Assembly (NCBI RefSeq): GCF_000972845.2
Contig: NC_040012.1
Span: forward strand, 8,898,097-8,962,096
Direction: 5' to 3'
DNA: 64,000 nt
From: Larimichthys crocea
Lineage: Eukaryota; Chordata; Actinopteri; Sciaenidae
Each line of letters opens with the position of its first letter. Position 1 is the stretch's first letter. The position numbers and the translations under genes are program-made. Positions 54,078 through 64,000 of this stretch are shown one piece after another. Below the pieces are notes generated by a model. That model was not told the origin of the DNA and did no database searches. It saw nothing but the letters and a program-made list of their open reading frames with translations.

Positions 54078-55538
54078 GTAAGTGCACTTCTGAATGATAC
54101 CTGTGTCTTTGCTTGTTGAATAATGTGCTTTTAAAGTATCTTAAATTAGATGCTCGTTGGCCTTCTTTCTTTCTTCTCACTTCAGCCTCACATTCTGTGT
54201 GCTCAGCAGGTTTGACCAGACTACTTTAACGGCTGGTGTTTTCTTAAACCAGCGTTGACCTAGTATGTGTTTTGTGTGTGTGCCTGGGACAGGTGGTGAC
54301 ATCTGCCCGGCCAGGTCTGATCAGACGAGGTTAAGCCAGCTGGCCACAGCTGAAGGGGAAGTGCATCATTTGTCCTCTTGGGTCAGCTTGAGGTCACTGG
54401 GAATGTCACTGAACAAAAGGCTAATATAGGAAGAGCCTCTTTAAACCCTCTATTAAATCTACATGTCAGCACTAAATTGTTAGACCTTTTTATGTGTCTG
54501 TAAAAATATTTTCGAGTTTTCGTTCTGGTGGTCTTTTTGTACATCGCTACAAAAATAAAAAAATGCAAAGGGAGATATCAAAAACCACAAGTAAAAAGCA
54601 TTTCTCTATCATTTTACGGCTTCTTGCTCAGCAACTCAGACAAAATACAGTTACTTGTTGAGATAAGATAATTAGTTGACTTCCAGGAACCTGAAAGAGA
54701 AATGGCTTCGTGCTATAACCAATAGTTATCAGTGAAAGCCAGAATGACGTCCTTCAAATGATTTTAACGATTTATTTATTTTTGCTGTTAAGTCAATGCA
54801 GTATCTAAACCACAAGGGCAACTCGCCTATTGAAAAGTCAGCATTCAGTCAGGGGAAAAGCTCTAGATTGTTTCCCTGCCATTGACTGGTTTATGTCTCA
54901 TGACCTCCCTCTGACCACAGCGGACTGCCCTTTTTGTGTTGCTTTGTGGCTAAAGGTGGGGTTGTGCTTTTGTCTGCTTGGTGTGGTTTGTTCACACTCA
55001 AATCTACCAGTGATTTTTTTTTTTTTAGTGAAGAAAAAAAAATCCACCTTTAACTAGCAAACAGAAACAGAAAGGGGTTCTACCACAGCAACCCTTGCGG
55101 GTGAGATTTATTTGTGATAGTCGTACAGCAGGCAGCAGGTTAAGTGAGAGACTGTGGAGTAGAGGGGTCGCAGTGTGTATTTATAGTGTGCACAGGTGTG
55201 AGTGTGCACATCTCTGAAACACAGGCCACACGTTTTGTGTTGTTTGTGTACCTGAGAAAGGGAGAGATGCCTTTGCTCCTTCTCCGTCTGGTTAATTTGG
55301 TGTGTGAATGTGCCAGAAAATACTGTCTGCTGTCTGGTCTAAGCATCCTGACCGCATTCCTGTCTCGCCTCTTTCCAACTGTCCTCTTCGTCTTCCTCTG
55401 TCTTGGTTTAAGGTGCGTATCTAGGAGGACAATCTCTGTCAAAGGTAGAGGTATTTTAATACCACAGAGGAAACATGCTCGCACAAACAGCAACACACCA
55501 CAGACGTACAAAAACATACGCTCAAGATGAATGATAGT

Positions 55539-55571
<33 letters not shown>

Positions 55572-57354
55572 AGACATTGCCAACCTCTCTGCCGCTAACT
55601 GGAGGCTAGTATGACGCATCTTCGTCTCTCTGTCTCACACTTTGCCAGGCTCTCTGGAGACTCTGTCTCACCACAGTTTCAGGTGCTGTCTCCTCTCTGT
55701 AGGGTGATTTCTCAGTCTGTGTTTTTTCCCTTTTCTGCTGTTTTTGTTTCCGTTTTTTTGTTGTTGTTGTTTTTACCGTCATCTGGCGGCATCGACTAGA
55801 TTTTATCCTGTTGTCAAATTAATTGTAGAAGTGAAAACGGCAATGTCTGTGTCGACTAAATTCCTGGAAAGACAGTCGCCTGTGAGCGTACAGGAAGCAG
55901 GTGATTTTTGGCATTAGAAGAGGATGCCACCCCTCCTCCATCCCCCCCAAACTAAGCGGATGTGAGGGTGTGCGAAAGGTCGGCGGCCAGAGAACAAGTT
56001 GACCTGGCAATGTCCTGCTTCACTCAGCTCGGGGAGGGGGGTTACTTAGTACCTTCCAAGTACAGCCACTCTCTGTTTATGTGTGTTTGTGTAATGAAAG
56101 TGTGTGTTTGACTGAACAGGAAGTGAGGCAGACGGACATGTCTCTCACCCAGAACATCCTCTAGACACTCAGTGTCCAGCCGCCTTCACTGCACTGGCTG
56201 TGTGACTCATACTTTCCACATCCCAGTGGATGTTAGTGGAAGGCCAGCCAGGCAGCTTATAGTCACACATGCTTCTTAGAAAGATGGCTTTGCCTCGGCG
56301 TGTTGGTCTAACCCCGACTGCAGACCCTTTTCCCAGCGGTCCTTATTTACACACAGTGTCAATGTGCACATTTACAAGCGGTTCATGGTTTTACCGGAGA
56401 GCTCTGGGACCTCTAAAAGAGAAGAGACACAAACAAGGGGAGCCTTCTGGAAGTTTTTTTCCCCACCTTCTCCAATCTCTACTAGTCCCATATCCTGTTA
56501 GGTGTGTTTGGTTTGAGAAGGCGCAGTTAAAAACTCCAGAACACGCTCTATATAAATGGCACTTTGTGCCTCAAGGCACTGCTACCCTGTCTACTGATCC
56601 CTGCTGTGTAAATACTTTGCTAGACGGACGCCACCAACAGACAGCAACAATCCGAAGCCTTATCTCAAGAGTTACTTAAGTATCTGACAGACGATGAGTT
56701 CATTTTGCCTCGAGGGCTCGTGATGGACAGTTGTACTTTCCACCGACACATCATCATTGTCGTCATTTTTATTGTTTTTTTTTCCCCTCTCTCTTTCTGA
56801 CAAGGCAGAAAACGACACAACCTCCCATTGAAGATCTTTTTTTAATTTGGGCGGCGTGTTTACATGGCAAGTCATCAGACAGGCTCCATCGAAGCGGCGT
56901 ATTACAAAACATCTGAATTACAAAATCCCCTGTAGTACTCTCATTAGGTCATGTTATGTTTTAACATATTAAGGGATTTTTTTTTTCTAAAAACTAAAAC
57001 TTTCTGTGGCTGTCTATAGAAAAAAAAAAACCCAGCATGACCTGATATTTTAGACATACCGGTTTTTCCCCACCCCAGTGAGCATAACCACATGGCAGAA
57101 CGTAGTGAAACATAGCTGTGTGTGTTCCTTATTTGCCTCGGCCTTGTTTGTTGCGTTATGCTGGCCCGGAGTCAGACGTGTCAGACTAAGAGAACAGCCT
57201 TCCTCTGTCTGTCTCCCTGGCTGGGCTGACACAGTGGCTGCGGCACAGACGGCAGACAGCTGCATCTCTCTGGCTTCCTCTATTTGCTCTTTGGAAACCA
57301 GTGACTTCATTACCGCAGACCAGTGCAGCTGCACTCTCTGGCTGTCTCTTGAGC

Positions 57355-57358
57355 TGTC

Positions 57359-57396
<38 letters not shown>
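57355..57396. repeat. (TCTG)n tract, CAGA motifs on the minus strand, skil intron
   Basis: Ten or so perfect TGTC units. The reverse strand reads CAGACAGACA. Confidence 0.95.
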
Positions 57397-60300
57397 ATTC
57401 TCTTGGGCTGTATCTAATTGGATTTTGGCAGGCATGCTAATCGCTCACAGTGCTGCCTCTTGCTATCTCCTCCTCTACCTCTTGACGTCATTCTTCAATC
57501 TGGCTTCATCTCCTCGTCCGTCTTGACTCACGGCCTTCACTGTGCTCTCAACTTTGCTCGCCATCTTCCATATCTTCTAACCCAGACTGTTCTGCCGTTG
57601 CCCACACGTGTCTGTAAACAGTCAATACCCCTCGGGCCCCAATCAGTGGACAGTAACAAAATAAGCAGCCAAATGACCCGATAAGTCGATCGTTACATAA
57701 GCAATAAGACCACTTGTGTGCGTCTGCAAGGCGGATGAGAGGAAAGCCAGTGGCTATTGATCGGGTCTCCGACCTTGATGGATGTGGTGAGTTGTCGGGT
57801 GACACGGACACTGAATCGAGGAGGAGAGAGACCAAAAAGGGAGACAGCCAGGAGGAAACGGCTGAAATGAAGAGTGAAATGAAGAGGCTCCGTTACGGGG
57901 AGTGCAGCTGGTGTTGCATAAGTTCCTGTCTGTGTTCAGACATGTGCACCAGTCTCCCAAGTTAACCTCACCTCTGTTGTCTGCCGCCGCCTGCTTTAAT
58001 GTCACCAGACAGGCTGCCGGATAGAAGTAGACACACACACAAAAAAAAAAGTCTCAGAAAGTACACCACTGTTGAAAAAATGAGGTAAGCACAGAAGAGA
58101 AGGGCCAGGACAGGTGGGTCTGTCTGTTGTCTCAGTCATAAACTGCTCTATACTTTGGTCGTCCTCCATGAAACAGGCCGTGTTCACAGCCACTAGGTTG
58201 TTAAAGGGGGATTGGGCCCCAGCTCTTCTTTCCCCCCGAGTTGAAAATTAACCTCCCCAGTCCTGAGCTGAACCACAAATCAACCCTCTTGGTGGGCCAA
58301 TCACATGCCGGCTAGCTCGCATTTCCCCAGCTAACACTCTCTCTTTTGACCCCCCCCCTCCACCATGCGACACCCATGCGCATATTTCTATGTCTGATTT
58401 ATGTCTCATTTTCTAAAGAACAATTATCCTCTTATGCTAAATACACAGCAGCGTCTTTGAGCACTGGCCCAAAGTAACCTACAGCGTAACACGCCTGTAC
58501 GTAGTTTGGCGTGGGACTGTCCATGTTCCTTGTGCACAACAGGCTGTGCCTTGGCCAGTGTTTGCTGCCTGTTGTAAAGGGCTAAATGGGGCCCTGCAAA
58601 GGTAGGAGGGGCCGAGCCGAGGGGCCTCTGGTATGTCACCATCAGGTCAGTGCCAGTATCACAGCTCTATAACAGCACTGCAGCTCGCTGGAGGAACGCC
58701 AAAGTCATTACTTCTCAGCCATTTTCTTAGATAGATAAAAATCTTCTCACGTTTTTAGTTTCAGAAGCAACATTCGGAAATGGTCACAGTCGTACAGCAG
58801 CTCACAGCTAATCCTGTGAACTACAACACAGCAAATTTAAAAAAAAAATGTACCAGTGGTTGGCTGGTGGCAATTTCCCACCGCAGCTGTACACTGTTAT
58901 TTTTTTGACTGGCTTGGACTCTCTTTCCCACCTCATCACCAGCATAATGTGCTGCTACGGGACTGATGTGAGCTAGCCACAGCAGCTGGCAATGGAGATA
59001 GGTCGGTCCAGATACAGAGGAGCCTCTGCCACGTCTGCCAGCAGTCTCATAGACTAAACAAACTGGCCTAGCCCCTCCCAGCCAAATGTCCTGCAGGCTT
59101 TAAAAGAGTATTGGCCTGACAGCCTGTTTGCATGTTCAATGCAGTGCTCTGGTTGCCCCAACCCCCCCCCCCACTCCCAGGGCGTCAGACCAGTTTGTTG
59201 CTTCTCAGTAAAATGACAGCGAGAACAAGCGAGAGAAAGGACGATATAATGGGCTACGATTTCAAACAAGATTGTAAGAAGAGAAAGCGGCTTGGATCGT
59301 AACAAGTCTGACTGGCTTGCCCGGGTTGTTTTGCATGAGACCGGAATAATGAGGAGTCTTGGTATTAATTAATCGATGTGTTGATGAGAAGATTAACCGT
59401 CCACTGTCTGGTCTCCCTGGGAGACGGTCAGCCGAGCAGGTTGTGTGTGTGTGTGTGTTGGGGGCAGGGAGTCGGACGCGAGGGAGGTATACTGTAAAAG
59501 GGCTGTGGGAGACTGCCAGCTTGTGCTGCGTGTTGTGTGCAAGCAGAGAGAGTACGTTTGCATTTGAAAGACTCTTCTGTGCCGCCTCCCCGGTGGGAAC
59601 GGTGATTAATGAAGATATAAATGGAGGGACCCCGAGACGGCGCTTTCCATAGGAGTGCCATGTACACAGCAGAAACACACACACACATACATACACACCG
59701 TGCAGACACAACCCCCCACATACACACACACACACACACACACTCTCATATTTTGTCCCACAACACAGTCTCCCAGACAGGGAGATAAACACAGGATATC
59801 AAAGGCGTGTCATGAGTCCCGCTGGGCTGCCACCCGGCACATCCACAACACATTAAGCCCAGCCACTACACTGATCAATTATGCATGTTACAAACACAGA
59901 GAAATCAGGGGAAAATAGTCTGTACGATTAAAGGAATCCCCATCTCTCCATTTTGCCAGTAATTTATTGCCGTCTTTGGTAATGGTTTGTCATTTCCATA
60001 TTTCCATATGGAGGCTATTCTGCCTGCGTTCACGTGTTAAGGTGTTTTTTTTGGTTTGTTTTTTTTTAATCCAGCAGCTCTCACACGCTTAATTGCACAC
60101 GACCATAGCAGCCAAGTTAAATGCTGCTGTGGCCCATGCTAGTTTTGACCTTCAGCCTACGCACCAAATTAAAGCAAACCACCGCAAGATGCAAACTTGC
60201 CAAGCTCGGGATAGGTGATTACTTGCCGTGTAAGTCCTTTTATTTTTCAGCCTCACCTTTGGTCCACTAACATCAAACGCCCTCCAACTGTTTCTTTCCC

Positions 60301-61383
60301 TTTCACTGCCCGCAGCCTCTACATCCAGTAAATACTTATCTCACCAGGGGCTTGACTGATGTTGATCAGGGCAAGGCCGTAAAGTTAGCAGTGACATTTT
60401 GTGCTTTTGCCGCAGACTTCCATCTCTTTCTACTTCTCTCCTCGCCAAGCGCCGATGTGTTTTTCTCGCCGCTATTCCCACCTGCAGAGACGCCGCTCAT
60501 GGGAATCATCAGTCTCCCTGATATTTCTTAGGGAAGACGAACATCATGCAAACATACAGCCGTCTTTGCCTCATGTCCCTCAGGGGGTCCACACCATCTC
60601 ATCAAGATCCTGTAAATAGATGACTGTTTCCCTCTGGATTTCCAACAGTCCCGCTGCACCTCTTTACAGCACAAACTTAAGTAGTAGACAATCCTTGAGG
60701 TCGTTGACCTCCAAATGCAATTAATTACCTAATACCTTAAAACGTATGTTGTGGATTTTTGAGTATACTTCAGCTACGGAAGACTAATTTAAGTGTTGCA
60801 TGTTTTGAGGCTCCTTAACTGTCCCCGAGCAACAGTGTGGCGTGTGCGACTCTTGACGAGCATGTGGCACTGATTCTCGCTCTTAGTGTGTCCAGCCCTC
60901 GCCGTCGCTCATAATAAAACAGCCTCGGCTCAGCCCGCATGTTTAAATCTTTTGAAGAATGAAGCGTTGCCTTGTGGTTTACAGTCTGGATACATTTTAA
61001 CCAGCTCCTATGACAAGTGCGCTTTGTTATGCCAGACATTTCTTTGTCATAGCGATGTAAATTCATCGGCTGGAACACATCCTGATCTCTGACGAGGCCA
61101 TATGTTACAGTAGTTCTTCACAAGACTGACTCATTTTGAGGGAGGAAATTTAGCCTCCAGACAAATGATGGTACGTTTTGGCAAGGTTGCCTCTCCTGTC
61201 AGCTGCTCTGGCAGACAACCAAGCATTTTCTATTCTAATCAGCTTGCCTCATAAAGGAAAGACTGTTAAAATCCTTTCTGTCCTTGTTTCATCAGAGGTG
61301 AATGACTGAAAGCCACACTATGACTTGACCCTGACGTGAGCTTCGAATGCGTCCACGTGATGACATCTCTTATTAGAGAGATG

Positions 61384-61416
<33 letters not shown>

Positions 61417-62122
61417 GTAGCACAAGATACTCTGCGGATGACACAGTCCGCAGTCCGTGATTAAAGGCAGTCGAAGGGTCAAACACAGACAGAAACACAG
61501 CCAGACACACGAAACGCCAACCACCAGCAGCCACTTCCTCCCGTCACCACGCCAACCCTATCCTGCAGCGTGAGTCACGGTGCTCCATCAGTGCTGCAGT
61601 CTGCTCTCCACTCATCAGCGTCACCGTGGAGCCAGGACAAAGATTTATCACCGTCCCGGTCTCTCTGAGTCTGTTTGATCTACGCCCAGGTGTGTTCACT
61701 TAGAGCTCTGACTCAACCGTAATGACATTTACCAAAACCAGCCACGCTTTTCTTGGGCCGTTGTCAAGCCTGGCTCAGACAGTGAGTGTGTTAATGAAGG
61801 AAGTCTGTTGAGCAAGTGTGTGTGGACTGTGGGTTCACCTGTCATCGGTTCTGGTGCTTTAATATCAGCACAGGCAGGATGGGAATGAATATCTGCCTCC
61901 AACAAACCTAAGATGGCAGATTTTTGTATAATGCGCTTTTAATAATTCAGATTTTTGCCAGATTAAAAGTAAAAGTATTGAGTTTTGTAGTCCACGAGCC
62001 ATTGTGAAGCAGAGAGAACGGTCTTTAGAGACTTGTTTCGAAAAGCAGAGCTTGTGATGGAGAGTGAGCAAGAGGGAGAAAAAAGAGTTAGAGTCATGGT
62101 AGCTGATGCGTTTGCATTATGG

Positions 62123-62124
<2 letters not shown>

Positions 62125-62208
<84 letters not shown>
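62125..62208. repeat. (GT)42 microsatellite, skil intron
   Basis: Pure alternating GT for about 84 bases, the longest microsatellite of the window. Confidence 0.97.
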
Positions 62209-62211
<3 letters not shown>

Positions 62212-63280
62212 AGAGACAGGCGAGCCCGAGGGGCCTGGACAGTAAAGCCAAGCTGCCCATGCAGAGACGAGGAGTGGAGGCTTCAAACAAGCTCCTGCAT
62301 GTAATATGGATGAGACCGGAGCTCCCTACAGAACAGTCAGAGGACCCAAGGCCTGTTTGGATTTAACTGTCTCTCCTTCCATGTGTCTGTGATAGATTTT
62401 ACCCTGCAGGCCGTTTTGGCCAGGTGGAGCCTACTCTTTGTACAACTGAGGCTGCATCACAGGTCAGCCCCCCTCCTCTCTCTCTCTCTGTCTTTCTCCA
62501 CCCTTCCCTCCTTCATTCTCAATTCTCTTTTCCCCTCCTCTGGCCTCATCGCAGACAACGACGACCAACCAAGCATTGACATTTACTGCAGTATTCCACA
62601 TTACAGCAGAGCAGCCTCCCGCGCTGAGAAAGAAGTAAACAAACCGCCGATCGATATATGACCGCACACTAGGGCCAGTAAAGAAGGGTCTTCAGTGAAG
62701 GGGTAGCTCCAACGCTTGCATTAAAATATTTAAATGTCTCATTAAAACACTTTTTTTTACCTGTGAAGCCTATTTTTCTCTAGACAGCGTTCATCAGCTA
62801 ATTTTAGTGTCTGAATGACCAAATCATGATGAGGTTATTGTTGCTGGGTAATGTAACGTGCATTTCACTCATGGATGGCTGTATTTTGTGGCATTTTAGT
62901 GTATGTTGTGCAATTTATTGCAAATATAAGGGGTTGGGCAGTGTCTCCATTTTGTGTTTTCTCTCAGTAGTGATAGCAGTGCATTACTGGCTTGCTGACA
63001 GCTCTCGGCTTTCAGTCTGCTTAGCAACGCTCGTCCTCTCTGCAGCTCTCTCACTCCCCTCTGTCTCCAAGCACTCCAAGCACTCTGAGTTGTTTCATCC
63101 ATTGGAATAGTGAGCCAAGTTCCCTTATATAGAAAACCAGGCAGCTGAGTTGTGTTGTGGTGGTGCTAGTGTGTGTTTCTCTCCCTAATTGTGGATTTGA
63201 ACCAGTAACCCACCTCCCAACAGGGTCCCAAGGCTGCAAGCTCCTCTCGAGACTTTCTCTTTAGTTTTTGGACATGGTAA

Positions 63281-63281
<1 letters not shown>

Positions 63282-63329
<48 letters not shown>

Positions 63330-63343
63330 ACACATACACACGT
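63282..63343. repeat. (CA)n microsatellite, skil intron
   Basis: About 60 bases of CA with two T interruptions. Confidence 0.95.
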
Positions 63344-64000
63344 TGGCCCAGATGAAGCTCAGATGATGAGTACAGTCATCCACAGACAAGACAAGAGCCC
63401 ATGGCCTCATTCTCAGTCAGCGTGTCCTCCTGGGAGACTGAAGTGTGTCTACTTGTGTCTGCGTGCTTATTTGTGCATCACACTTTGCTTGCGGTAAACT
63501 ACGTCATCCTCCTACACCGCTGTTTGATGGAGCAGTTGTTTGATGGGATGTCTGTTTACTTATGTGTGCATCTGTGTGTGTGTGTGTGTGTGTCTGTCTG
63601 TCTCCTGGCCTGGTTGACTCACATAGGTGAGCCCCGACAGCCTTGGTAATTAACGCTCTAGGGGGCACTGGGGAAGGAAAGTGGAGCACACACACACACA
63701 CACACACATACACTGCTGTGCTGTAGACTGTAAGGCTGCACATGCTTATGCAGCTAGTATGCTCTCGTGCGCATGGGTGATTTCTAAATGCCCTTCACTG
63801 ACTCAAACACACTGTTTCCTTGTACATACGTGTGCTTGCGCAGCGGATGAACATCACTGGCCACATTTTGATACTGTGTGGGATGTGAGGTAGATGTTTG
63901 GATTTGAAGTCATCATAATCTCATAATGTTTCTGATAAGAGAAGCATGATGATGATGATTAACATTACCAACATACCTCATCTGTTCATGACTATTACTC

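Larger units (their letters stand above)
54078..64000 (+). other. skil: skil intron after the first coding exon (right end open)
   Basis: No exon for the coiled-coil half of SnoN is recognised. The stretch has microsatellites and few recognisable transposons compared with prkci introns. The part 59900-60300 is of higher complexity and repeat-free. Confidence 0.6.

Overview
The window is vertebrate nuclear DNA, almost certainly from a teleost fish and probably a percomorph. Genes are split into short exons with canonical GT/AG junctions. The spaces between exons are filled with (CA)n/(TG)n microsatellites, LINE 3' ends, tRNA-derived SINEs and MITEs of types familiar from fish. Three protein-coding genes can be read with confidence, and all three keep frame across every junction where this can be tested.

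Layout. (1) About 0.5-5.85 kb, minus strand: nine exons of phc3 (polyhomeotic-like 3, a Polycomb PRC1 subunit), giving the N-terminal 651 residues. The exons for the FCS zinc finger and SAM domain lie beyond the left edge. (2) About 5.9-10.6 kb: the head-to-head spacer between phc3 and prkci, holding a nested MITE and a cluster of (GAAA)n, (TTTTC)n and (AAAT)n repeats. (3) 10.6-41.9 kb, plus strand: the complete coding region of prkci (atypical protein kinase C iota), 18 exons and 586 residues, followed by a 3'UTR to about 43.7 kb. (4) 43.7-50 kb: intergenic, with several copies of one MITE family and a repeat-poor block rich in SOX-like motifs. (5) About 50-54.1 kb, plus strand: the probable promoter/5'UTR region of skil (SnoN) and its large first coding exon (374 residues: the Dachshund-homology and SMAD4-binding domains). 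(6) 54.1-64 kb: skil intron, with no further exon recognised.

The order phc3(-) prkci(+) skil(+) matches human 3q26 (PHC3, GPR160, PRKCI, SKIL), except that no GPR160-like coding exon is visible between phc3 and prkci. The three genes are not an operon. They act in separate processes: Polycomb repression, PAR-complex cell polarity, and negative feedback on TGF-beta/SMAD signalling. Their adjacency is inherited synteny.

No RNA gene, CRISPR array or new defence-like system was seen. The observations most worth a second look are regulatory: prkci exon 14 is in-frame skippable and tightly bracketed by complementary (GT)10 and (AC)20 tracts; a minisatellite has multiplied the 5' splice site of the first phc3 coding exon; and a CAGA-motif array sits at the probable skil promoter.
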